A program made the translations under genes and the position numbers. A stretch of 58,858 bases of DNA from an uncultured Prevotellaceae bacterium (lineage in GTDB: Bacteria > Bacteroidota > Bacteroidia > Bacteroidales > Bacteroidaceae), in NCBI GenBank assembly GCA_902786565.1, contig CADACW010000023.1, forward strand, positions 1-58,858. Direction: 5' to 3'. Below are positions 10,057 to 16,864 of this stretch, piece after piece. How positions within the stretch are numbered: the stretch's first letter is position 1; each line of letters begins with the position of its first letter. The notes beneath the pieces are model-generated. The model had not been told where the DNA came from, searched no databases, and worked only from the letters and a program-made list of their open reading frames with translations.

Positions 10057-10081
10057 AGCAACAGACTATAATCTGGAGGTC
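10057..10081 (+). repeat. Inverted, degenerate tRNA-Met fragment
   Basis: The segment reads AGCAACAGACT-ATAATCTGG and continues GAGGTC, matching the anticodon arm and variable region of the tRNA-Met at 29587 with a single missing C just before the anticodon triplet. It lies in the opposite orientation to the att core at 9861. It could be a secondary att site or a relic of an earlier integration. Confidence 0.5.
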
Positions 10082-10219
10082 ACAAATAACCGAATGAAAT
10101 CGCCACAAATGACCGAATACAAATATGCCAAATGACCAAGCGAAAGAAAGCCAAACAACCAAATTACGCATAAAATCGACTGAAAAACAGTCCTTTTTTA
10201 TAGTTTTTCAACAAAAAAC

Positions 10220-10251
10220 TTGCAGAAAATCTCAAAAAGGTGTATATTTGC
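10220..10251 (+). promoter_or_regulatory. Promoter of the DUF4143 ATPase gene
   Basis: A -33 TTG (10220-10222) and a -7 TATATTTGC (10243-10251) are separated by 20 bp, matching the Bacteroidetes vegetative promoter. The first copy of the 33-bp-period repeat fills the spacer. Confidence 0.7.
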
Positions 10252-10310
10252 ATCGCAGAAAATCTCAAAAAGGTGTAAATATAACAGATAGGAAATCTTA
10301 AAAAGGTGTA
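10222..10310 (+). repeat. Three direct repeats at exact 33-bp period over the promoter (operator candidate)
   Basis: Copies at 10222-10244, 10255-10277 and 10288-10310 share AAATCTCAAAAAGGTGTA (third copy with two changes). The period is exactly 33 bp, near three helical turns, so the copies face the same side of the helix. They occupy the spacer, the start region and the leader of the ATPase gene, which fits autoregulation by a repeat-binding protein. Confidence 0.65.
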
Positions 10311-10322
10311 AAACGCATTGTT

Positions 10323-11672
10323 ATGAAGCGTAAAATATATCAGCAACTTCTTGATTGGAAGGAGAAAAGGAATGGTGAAGTGGCACTTCTCGTAGAGGGA
10401 GCGCGACGCATCGGAAAGAGCTATATCGTAGAGGAGTTCGCCAAGAATGAGTATGAGTCATATATCCTCATCGATTTCAACAAGGCTCCCCAGATGGTCA
10501 GAGACTGGTTTGACCTTTATCTGGAAGACCTTGACACGCTTTTCCTCTATCTGAGTCAGCACTACAAAGTGAGACTCCATGAACGCAAGTCACTTATCAT
10601 TTTTGATGAGGTTCAGTTATGTCCCAGAGCAAGAGCTGCTATCAAGTTTCTGGTGGCCGACAGGAGGTATGACTATATTGAGACAGGATCCTTGGTAAGC
10701 ATCAAGAAAAATACGCAAGGAATCGTACTCCCTTCGGAAGAACGTCCTATACAGATGTACCCTATGGACTTTGAAGAGTTCCTTTGGGCTACAGGTAACG
10801 ACATGCTGATGGACTTGATACGAAAGATGTACGCAGAGAAGAAACCGATGGGACAGGCTTTCCATCGTCAGGCTATGGATGCTTTCCGCCTCTATATGAT
10901 AGTAGGAGGAATGCCGCAAGCCGTCAAAAAGTATGTTGAGACAAAGGACTTTGATGCTGTAGATGCTGCCAAACGCGATGTGCTGACCATCTATCGTAAC
11001 GACATCTTTAATTATGCTGGCGAGATAGACGACAAGGTGGTTTCAATCTTTGATCAGATACCTCCTCAGTTATCCAAGCACGAAAAGAAATTCCGCCTGT
11101 CTGCCCTAAAGCCAGGTGCGAAATATCGTGATTGGGACGATGCTTTCTTCTGGCTGAAGGATGCAAGAGTTGTCAACATCTGCTATAATTCAACAGAGCC
11201 GAACATCGGACTAAAGATGAACGAAGACCGCACGACATTGAAGTGCTATATGAACGATACAGGCTTGTTGATCAGTCATGCCTTCGATGAAAAGGGCATT
11301 GTCTCGTCTGAGATTTACCAGAAACTGCTTTTTGGTAAACTGGAGGTAAACGAGGGGATGCTCATTGAGAATATCGTGGCTCAAATGTTGACAGCCAGCG
11401 GTAACAAACTCTTTTTCTATAGTAAGTCATCAGAGGAAGCTGAAGAACGTATGGAAATAGACTTCCTGCTCCAGAAGGACAAAGTGACCAGCCGTCATAA
11501 TATCCGTCCGATAGAAGTCAAGAGTGGCAAGAACTACACGTTGTCTTCCCTTACGAAGTGCATGAAGAAGTTTGGAGAATATATGACCTCTCCTACTATT
11601 TTGCATGCAGCCGACTTTAAGGTAGAGGGTGATGTCACCTATCTTCCTCTTTACATGACACCCTTATTGTAG
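10323..11672 (+). CDS. AAA-family ATPase with DUF4143 C-terminal domain
   Basis: The 449-residue protein has a Walker A loop EGARRIGKSYIVEE (about residues 24-37) and Walker B LIIFDEVQLCPRA. The C-terminal third carries MEIDFLLQKD and RPIEVKSGKNYTL, the D-ExK pattern of the restriction-endonuclease-like DUF4143 fold. This two-domain family is common in Bacteroidetes genomes and often found on accessory DNA; its biological role is not established. The ATG follows a clear promoter and three operator-like repeats, and the gene stands alone, suggesting independent control. It is the first gene inside the left end of the putative element. Confidence 0.85.
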   Translation: MKRKIYQQLLDWKEKRNGEVALLVEGARRIGKSYIVEEFAKNEYESYILIDFNKAPQMVRDWFDLYLEDLDTLFLYLSQHYKVRLHERKSLIIFDEVQLCPRARAAIKFLVADRRYDYIETGSLVSIKKNTQGIVLPSEERPIQMYPMDFEEFLWATGNDMLMDLIRKMYAEKKPMGQAFHRQAMDAFRLYMIVGGMPQAVKKYVETKDFDAVDAAKRDVLTIYRNDIFNYAGEIDDKVVSIFDQIPPQLSKHEKKFRLSALKPGAKYRDWDDAFFWLKDARVVNICYNSTEPNIGLKMNEDRTTLKCYMNDTGLLISHAFDEKGIVSSEIYQKLLFGKLEVNEGMLIENIVAQMLTASGNKLFFYSKSSEEAEERMEIDFLLQKDKVTSRHNIRPIEVKSGKNYTLSSLTKCMKKFGEYMTSPTILHAADFKVEGDVTYLPLYMTPLL

Positions 11673-11764
11673 AAAATCATACTCTATCCAAGTATGATAG
11701 TTAAAGATGCTCAAAGATACTCTATTTTCTGCCAGACTATTACGTTCCATTAGGGAAAATGTTG

Positions 11765-11773
11765 TACCTTTGC
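11765..11773 (+). promoter_or_regulatory. -7 box for a short untranslated transcript
   Basis: TACCTTTGC at 11765-11773 matches the Bacteroidetes -7 consensus; the -33 region (about 11741-11745, TTCC) is weak. Transcription would start near 11780. No credible gene begins within the next 350 bases. Confidence 0.5.
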
Positions 11774-11779
11774 AACGCA

Positions 11780-12060
11780 TTAGCATTTGAGCGAACCATG
11801 AACGAAATGTTGCTCTTCTTGTTTCTGACAGGAAAGTGAGTATGCTCACCAGAACGTGGACTGGTAAAAATCCATTCCGATGGATCATCGTGCGGAGGGA
11901 GTATTAGTCGGAAGATACTTCATTCAACTCCACACAAGAGGCGCTTCAGGGATTGGGACCGATTAGCATAAGCCCGGTTATCATACAGCGACAGAAGATG
12001 CCAAGATTGCACAGCTGCATTTGATTATTGCTTCGGCAATGGTCAAACGCAGCTGTTTTT
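11780..12060 (+). ncRNA. Candidate structured noncoding RNA or integrase leader (~280 nt)
   Basis: The stretch lies between a -7 box and a strong intrinsic terminator and has no convincing reading frame. Several compact hairpins can be drawn: GTGAG-TATG-CTCAC (about 11836-11849), ATCCA-TTCCGA-TGGAT (about 11870-11885), and GGG...GCCC around 11957-11975. It lies directly upstream of the integrase gene on the same strand, so it may be either a free small RNA or an attenuating leader that limits integrase transcription. I do not recognise it as RNase P RNA, tmRNA, 6S RNA or a named riboswitch. Confidence 0.45.
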
Positions 12061-12061
12061 G
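12011..12061 (+). terminator. Long intrinsic terminator upstream of the integrase
   Basis: ACAGCTGC (12011-12018) pairs with GCAGCTGT (12049-12056). Inside, TTTGA pairs with TCAAA and ATTGC with GCAAT around a TTCG loop. A T run follows at 12056-12060. It should stop transcripts from the candidate RNA before the integrase. Confidence 0.8.
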
Positions 12062-12133
12062 TATATATATGTGTACTGAAATGGTTGCATGCGTGAGAAC
12101 AAACATGTTTAATTCATTAAAAACATTTCAGGC

Positions 12134-13564
12134 ATGAAATTAACAAAATCTCTACCGGTCATTAAGGAGCGTAATTGCAACGCTTCTTTAGTTCTTGACA
12201 CTCGCACCAATCGCAAGAATGTGAGTGAGTATCCTCTGGCCATTCGATTCACGGTTGACCGAAAGTTCTTCTATCATCAAGTCGGAGGCTCCTATTCCGA
12301 GAAACGATTCTCTGACATCTGTACTGCTACCAAGAGTTCATCGGAAAACTACAAGGAGCAGAAGATGTGGCGCGAGGAAATCGTTCCGAAAGTGGCTGTC
12401 ACCACAGGCAATTCCAATATCGAGGTTGCCAAAGAAGACAAGTCTTTTATCGGTATTTGGCAAGAATACATCTATCACCTTCAGAACGACGATAACGGCA
12501 AGCGTTATTCTACAAGCGACAGCTACGTCAGCGCATTGAACTCCTTCCAAAAGTTCTTAGGGAAGGATACCATCAAGGGGTTTAATATCAGTGTGGCTGA
12601 AATACAGAAATGGAAGGATTGTATGTCTAATGGCATTAAAGGTAAAGACGGCAACATCGAAGGACAAATATCTGATGCAACTGTTGGGCTTTACCTTCGC
12701 TCCTGTCGCACCATATGGAATCTCTGTCGCAGTCAGGGATATTTGTTGGATGTAACCTATCCCTTCTCGAATAAGAAGGAGAAAAATCTTGTCAGTATTC
12801 CGCGAGGAAAGGTGAAGAAGAAAGTCTATCTGAAACGAGAACAGTTTACGGAACTATACCATGTGTTTATCAACAAGAACTACCCTGAGACCTGGAAGGA
12901 GGGCTATGCAGAAAGAGCACATTATTCCCTTGGATTATTCCTTGCCCAATATCTTTGCAATGGTTTTAATCTTGCTGATGCTGCACGTTTGCAGTATAAC
13001 GATTATTATTTCCAGACGGGTAGAAGGGCATTCCTCTTCAACCGCAAGAAAACAGCAGACAGGAGTTCCAATAATTCCGAGGTCGTTATACCTATCATTG
13101 AGCCGTTGCAAGTTATACTTGATGAAATCGCGGCTCCTCCCACCCTTGGAGGTTATGTATTCCCACAGATATTCAATGGGGAGACAAGTGAAAAAGTAAG
13201 AAGGAAGCTAACGGCACAGGAAAACTCTAATGTTAAAGACCGTGTGACCAAGATATGTCACGATGTACTTGGATGGGACAAAGCAATCTGCCCGTCAGGA
13301 ACCTGGTGCCGTCATTCGTTTGCTACAAACCTCCGTAATGCTGGTGTAGAGAAGACTTACATTGATGAGAGCATGGGGCATTCCAGCAATTCAAACGACA
13401 TGACCAATGTGTATCTGGACACATACCCGATTGAAATGCAGATGGAGTACAACTCCAAACTGCTTGTCCTCGACACGAAATCTGCCGAGCGGGATGAACT
13501 GATGTCAAAGCTCTCAAAATTGTCAAATGAGGAGTTAACACAGCTTCTCGCAAAAGCCATGTAG
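12134..13564 (+). CDS. Tyrosine recombinase / site-specific integrase
   Basis: A 476-residue Bacteroidetes-type integrase. The N-terminal ~110 residues resemble an arm-DNA-binding domain, residues about 115-225 a SAM-like core-binding domain, and the rest the catalytic domain. Visible catalytic elements are the first arginine region NLADAARLQYNDY, the box II motif TWCRHSFATNL with the second arginine, MGHSSNSND and the nucleophile tyrosine in NVYLDTY. The usual box II histidine three residues before the arginine is a threonine; variation at this position is common in Bacteroidetes integrases. It is the likely enzyme acting on the tRNA-Met att sites, with TGTTTACGCA repeats as arm sites; that pairing is inference. 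Confidence 0.9.
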   Translation: MKLTKSLPVIKERNCNASLVLDTRTNRKNVSEYPLAIRFTVDRKFFYHQVGGSYSEKRFSDICTATKSSSENYKEQKMWREEIVPKVAVTTGNSNIEVAKEDKSFIGIWQEYIYHLQNDDNGKRYSTSDSYVSALNSFQKFLGKDTIKGFNISVAEIQKWKDCMSNGIKGKDGNIEGQISDATVGLYLRSCRTIWNLCRSQGYLLDVTYPFSNKKEKNLVSIPRGKVKKKVYLKREQFTELYHVFINKNYPETWKEGYAERAHYSLGLFLAQYLCNGFNLADAARLQYNDYYFQTGRRAFLFNRKKTADRSSNNSEVVIPIIEPLQVILDEIAAPPTLGGYVFPQIFNGETSEKVRRKLTAQENSNVKDRVTKICHDVLGWDKAICPSGTWCRHSFATNLRNAGVEKTYIDESMGHSSNSNDMTNVYLDTYPIEMQMEYNSKLLVLDTKSAERDELMSKLSKLSNEELTQLLAKAM

Positions 13565-13588
13565 TATCAACCTAATATTGTATAACGT

Positions 13589-14635
13589 ATGATGAATATA
13601 CTTGAATTAAGCAATTTGAGCGATTTCCACGAATTGCGAGAAAGGGCATCACTAAGCATCTGTTCTTGGAAAGCAGAGCATGAAGATATCTATGCGGAAT
13701 TCAAGAACAAGATGGACAACATCAGTGCAGGTGACCTGTCTGCATTGGACGCAATGTTCAATCTTGCCTGTGATTGCTTGGCTGATAAGCCAATGGGCAA
13801 GAACGTGTCATCATTGCCAGACTTCGGATCTGCTGAGGAAATATGGCAAAACCTTCCTCAATATGCCAAATCCTATATTGCCGAGACAAGCAAAGAAGAT
13901 GGTAAGGCTACCAAGGATAACTGTCTTTCTTTGATAGAAGAGGCTACTGACTATATGAACGCATGTATGTCATATGTTCCATCTTTTGTGAGCAATTTAA
14001 AGGCAAAAGCCATGGATGAAGAGAACGACGTCATTCGATGCATGTACTACTACATGATGTTTGATGGGGGCTCTACAAAGATGATTGAAACGCTGAACAC
14101 CATTCTGAACGAAGAAATTCTTGACCAAGAGGAAATGGCAATGATTCATGGGGCAGTCGGCTTTATGGTTCCAAGCAGCATTGACCTTGGTGTGGGAACT
14201 AAGGAATCTTGGGAAAAGGTTGCAAACTCATGTGACCCTGAAATCTGGAAGGATATAAGCTATGAACTAAGCAAGTCGGAAGGAAATAGAGGAAGAAAGG
14301 TTGAAATAAAGTGTATCGATAGCCTGCTAATAGGAAATAAGTCTGCATTAAAGGCACAGATTCTTTGCTTTATTAAAGAGAATCCTGGGGCAATCTGTCT
14401 AGCATACATGTTAAAGGCGTTAATACGAGCTGATGCCATTAAGGAGAGTGTCAGTTATGCTACTTTCCATCGTGCCATCGAACAGTTCACAGGACGGAAG
14501 TTCGGGATTGACACGCCCCAGAAACGCTTTGGTGAGATGAAGGACTTTGGATTTCACGGAGCACAGAAGGGTTCATGGGCTAAAGCCAAAGAAATCATAT
14601 TTCGGTGGTCACACATATTTGAAGCAGTAGCATAA
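13589..14635 (+). CDS. Hypothetical protein of integrative elements (possibly DUF6043-like)
   Basis: A 348-residue soluble, helix-rich acidic protein of unknown function. It begins 24 bases after the integrase stop and ends just before a strong intrinsic terminator, so it shares the integrase transcript. I see no signal peptide, membrane segment or catalytic motif. The middle contains a segment AEEIWQNLPQYAKSYIAE, and the C-terminal ~80 residues (from about residue 270) are basic and may bind DNA. Proteins of this size following integrases in Bacteroides mobilizable elements have been grouped as DUF6043; that assignment is from memory and uncertain. Both start codons of the initial ATGATG are possible. 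Confidence 0.65.
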   Translation: MMNILELSNLSDFHELRERASLSICSWKAEHEDIYAEFKNKMDNISAGDLSALDAMFNLACDCLADKPMGKNVSSLPDFGSAEEIWQNLPQYAKSYIAETSKEDGKATKDNCLSLIEEATDYMNACMSYVPSFVSNLKAKAMDEENDVIRCMYYYMMFDGGSTKMIETLNTILNEEILDQEEMAMIHGAVGFMVPSSIDLGVGTKESWEKVANSCDPEIWKDISYELSKSEGNRGRKVEIKCIDSLLIGNKSALKAQILCFIKENPGAICLAYMLKALIRADAIKESVSYATFHRAIEQFTGRKFGIDTPQKRFGEMKDFGFHGAQKGSWAKAKEIIFRWSHIFEAVA

Positions 14636-14665
14636 AGTCATCCCTCTTCTTGTGACCCATGATAG

Positions 14666-14704
14666 GCGGATAATCGGCACAAGACTGATTATCCGCTTTT
14701 TTTG
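14666..14704 (+). terminator. Intrinsic terminator after the integrase operon
   Basis: GCGGATAATC (14666-14675) and GATTATCCGC (14687-14696) form a perfect 10-bp stem followed by an eight-base T run. Confidence 0.9.
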
Positions 14705-14799
14705 TTGATACACAGTTAATAGACATTGAATGTGTCCCTCAAAATGGTTGGTTTTATTAAGGTATAAATAAACCGACCAATGCCCCATTGAATTGTCAT

Positions 14800-14808
14800 T
14801 ACCTTTGC
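14800..14808 (+). promoter_or_regulatory. -7 box for the replication module
   Basis: TACCTTTGC lies about 60 bases upstream of the DUF3853 gene and after the previous terminator, so it is the likely promoter of 14871-16297. A good -33 element is not obvious. Confidence 0.5.
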
Positions 14809-14870
14809 ACTCGAAATCGATTTCAAAGAGATTCATTGAGGTTCTGCAGACCTCTTAGTACTAATTTCAA

Positions 14871-15218
14871 ATGACATTAAATATGAATATCGATGAATTG
14901 AAACAAAAACCTGTGGCAATGATGACAGGAGAGGAACTCAGTTTCCTCATTGACAGCCGTATGGCTACTTGGGCAACAGAGATTGCGAGTCTTAGTCAAA
15001 GTCGAATTTACTATGGTATTGAAGGCATCGCTCAGATATTCGGTTGCAGTGTCCCAACTGCCAATCGTATCAAGAAGAGTGGTGTGATAGATGATGCCAT
15101 AACCCAAATTGATCGTCAGATTGTAATCGATGGCAACCTCGCTCTTGAATTGGCAAAGAAAGCAGGAACTATCAGGGTCAAAGCCGAGAAAACAGCGAAA
15201 GAGAATGACGTACATTGA
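14871..15218 (+). CDS. DUF3853 family protein (helix-turn-helix)
   Basis: A 115-residue protein with the segment YYGIEGIAQIFGCSVPTANR (about residues 46-65), a helix-turn-helix of the excisionase/MerR-like kind that defines DUF3853, followed by the basic IKKSGVIDDAI. This family is repeatedly found on Bacteroidetes integrative elements and is thought to be regulatory or excisionase-like; function is not proven. Translation may instead begin at the second methionine (14883). Its 3' end overlaps the start of the initiator gene at 15205, so the two are coupled. Confidence 0.8.
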   Translation: MTLNMNIDELKQKPVAMMTGEELSFLIDSRMATWATEIASLSQSRIYYGIEGIAQIFGCSVPTANRIKKSGVIDDAITQIDRQIVIDGNLALELAKKAGTIRVKAEKTAKENDVH

Positions 15219-15693
15219 TTACATGAACCAGTTCTGGCGTGCTTCTTCTATGGAATATATGTCCATGAGCGAGGTTGCACTATACGCATTCATAGTGAAT
15301 GAGTGCAACCTTAATCATTGGAATATGCCAGTGCCATGCTCTACAGTCCGAATCTGCGAAGTGCTGCATATGTCAAAGCAGACGCTCTGCAACGCTCGAA
15401 AGAATCTTGCCAAACGTGGACTGATTTCTTTCACCGAAGGCAGTTCACGTCATGTACCGTCCAAATATTCACTATTAAAATGGACGGATAACTTGACGGT
15501 AGAGTTGACGGATGGTTTGACGGCAGACTTTACACCTTTAAAAGATAAAGAGAAAGATAATTTAATAAAAAGCGGTTCTATAAATTTTTCAAACAAAGAA
15601 AGGGAAATAAAAAATGGAAACGATACACAAAATAGACGTAGAGGAATTAAAGAAATCTCTGCTACAGCATCGGCCTATGAAGGTACGTTTTAA
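15205..15693 (+). CDS. DnaD-like replication initiator (winged helix) with internal origin
   Basis: The frame is open from 15130, but the ATG at 15205 (MTYIDYMNQFWR) is the likely start because it overlaps the end of DUF3853 in the usual coupled way. Residues about 15-95 form a winged-helix domain (VALYAFIVNECN, then ICEVLHMSKQTLCNARKNLA) like the N-terminus of DnaD or plasmid RepA-type initiators. The C-terminal half is low-complexity and is encoded by four 12-bp iterons and an AT-rich tract. The gene overlaps the following helicase-loader gene by 80 bases. An initiator plus loader pair points to autonomous or induced replication of the element. Length 162 residues. Confidence 0.7.
   Translation: MTYIDYMNQFWRASSMEYMSMSEVALYAFIVNECNLNHWNMPVPCSTVRICEVLHMSKQTLCNARKNLAKRGLISFTEGSSRHVPSKYSLLKWTDNLTVELTDGLTADFTPLKDKEKDNLIKSGSINFSNKEREIKNGNDTQNRRRGIKEISATASAYEGTF
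15481..15523 (+). repeat. Four 12-bp-period iterons inside the initiator gene
   Basis: TGGACGG at 15481 and TTGACGG at 15493, 15505 and 15517 are spaced exactly 12 bp. An inverted copy, CCGTCCA, lies at 15457-15463. Adjacent AT-rich DNA at 15524-15613 completes an origin-like arrangement. Confidence 0.7.
15530..15613. other. AT-rich tract, candidate DNA unwinding element
   Basis: This stretch next to the iterons is very rich in A and T, with runs such as AAAAGATAAAGAGAAAGATA, while still coding for the initiator C-terminus. The placement beside iterons inside an initiator gene resembles the lambda O origin. Confidence 0.5.
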
Positions 15694-16297
15694 GATGCCT
15701 ATGCCAGAGGAAGATGCATATGCCTGGCTTTTAGCGTCAATTATGGCTGAGGTAGAATATCGCCACCGTACCTTCTACTCAAATGAACATTTGGAGAAGC
15801 AACTCCATGAGATGGCTCACTGGCTTACCTCACCCTCATCCCATTTCGGCATGATGCTATGCGGTGGCTGTGGCAATGGCAAGAGCACCATGCTTAAAGC
15901 ATTTCAGCAGTTACTAAACTCTCTGCACATTCCTAAGCCAGACAACGACGGCACTTACGGAATCCAGATTGTAGATGCAAAGTACATTGCACATCTTTGC
16001 AAGAACAACCATGAGGCATACCGTAAACTCATCAGTGTTGATATGCTCGGCATCGATGACCTTGGCACAGAACCATCAGAGGTAATGGACTATGGTAATG
16101 TCTATACTCCAGTCATCGACCTGCTGACAAAGCGTTACGAAGAACAGCTTTTCACCATCATCACCACCAACCTCACGCCGCAACAAATCCGAGATCATTA
16201 TGGTGACCGCATTGCTGACAGGCTCAACGAGATGGTCCAGAAAATTGTATTCAGCAATGGGACTTATCGTACAGACAAGTTAGCAACATATGATTAG
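15614..16297 (+). CDS. DnaC/IstB-like helicase loader ATPase
   Basis: A 227-residue AAA+ protein with Walker A CGGCGNGKSTMLKA (about residues 84-97), Walker B MLGIDDLGTEP and a sensor I segment LFTIITTNLTPQQI. Size and motifs fit the DnaC/DnaI helicase loaders and IstB-type ATPases; the neighbouring initiator-like gene and lack of a transposase favour a helicase loader. Together the pair would open the origin inside the initiator gene and load the host replicative helicase. The start lies 80 bases inside the preceding gene in a different frame. It is the last gene before the hairpin-repeat region. Confidence 0.85.
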   Translation: METIHKIDVEELKKSLLQHRPMKVRFKMPMPEEDAYAWLLASIMAEVEYRHRTFYSNEHLEKQLHEMAHWLTSPSSHFGMMLCGGCGNGKSTMLKAFQQLLNSLHIPKPDNDGTYGIQIVDAKYIAHLCKNNHEAYRKLISVDMLGIDDLGTEPSEVMDYGNVYTPVIDLLTKRYEEQLFTIITTNLTPQQIRDHYGDRIADRLNEMVQKIVFSNGTYRTDKLATYD

Positions 16298-16321
16298 TTT
16301 CTTTTCGGACTTCGGGGCACT

Positions 16322-16793
16322 GGGCTTGCCCATGTGCCATGTTATTCTAGTATCGGGAAGCTCACTACCCGTTTTGATTAACATCGAACGTTGGGCTGAC
16401 CACATAAATCTGCAAGCAGAAGACATAGTATCTGGCATATAAGAATACTCGCAAATGGTGGAGCATAAATTTCGGAGCTAACACCTGTGGCTTTTATCAA
16501 GTCAGTCCTATCGGCTTGCCGATGCCACTTTTTCAAAGTCAGGGGAAGCCTAATACCCCAACCATCTATCGATGCTTGGGAAACTGACCAGATAAAATAG
16601 CAAGCTATTAGGGTTACTATGACTTTGAAGGTTCTTCGAAACACGGTATTCAAAATGATAGAAATCTGGCAACATCATGCCGAGACAGATATACAGAAGA
16701 GGCTTGCCTCTGTCCACTCAACAGTAGGGAGGGGCAGCCTAATACCCCAACATCGCTTTGCTCGATTGGAGTTTGCCACCCCAAAGGCAAGCC
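16322..16793. repeat. Three ~95-bp multi-hairpin repeats with covarying stems
   Basis: Units at 16322-16419, 16512-16608 and 16700-16793 recur at ~189-bp period. Each has four ordered inverted repeats. Hairpin A: GGGC-TT-GCCC, CGGC-TT-GCCG, AGGC-TT-GCCT. Hairpin B: a GGG(G)...CCC(C) stem around AAGCTCACTA, AAGCCTAATA or CAGCCTAATA. Hairpin C: CCAA...TTGG with inner pairs in units 2 and 3 (weaker in unit 1). Hairpin D: CTGC-AA-GCAG, ATAGC-AA-GCTAT, GGC-AA-GCC. Stem bases change on both sides together while loops stay fixed, and the A core GCTTGC is the reverse complement of the D core GCAAGC. No gene lies in this 560-bp region. Function unknown: single-strand origin, transfer origin or RNA are possibilities. 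Confidence 0.7.
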
Positions 16794-16808
16794 AGTTGTG
16801 AAATTAAA

Positions 16809-16839
16809 GCCTCCCCACCAGATTTGCTGACGGGGAGGC
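16809..16839 (-). terminator. Terminator of the giant-protein gene
   Basis: GCCTCCCC (16809-16816) pairs with GGGGAGGC (16832-16839). On the minus strand the stem is followed by TTTAATTT, so it ends transcription of the gene at 16865-26611. Confidence 0.75.
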
Positions 16840-16864
16840 GCATTATTGATTTCTTTAACGTTTG

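Larger units (their letters stand above)
9730..10219. other. Noncoding junction between the polyene-like operon and the integrative element
   Basis: No convincing gene lies here. The segment holds a duplicated AAGGTCAC motif (9836-9856), the 33-bp tRNA-derived core at 9861, the paired TGTTTACGCA repeats at 10009-10029 and an inverted partial tRNA copy at 10057. The dense att-like content and AT-rich composition mark a recombination junction. Confidence 0.6.

Noticed and set aside
10222-10310. CRISPR array (three 33-bp-period repeats)
   Set aside because: Only three copies, unequal similarity, gaps of ten bases and position over a promoter; better explained as operators.
16322-16793. Integron attC sites
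   Set aside because: Each unit has four internal hairpins and no conserved R box/RYYYAAC core, and no integron integrase is present.
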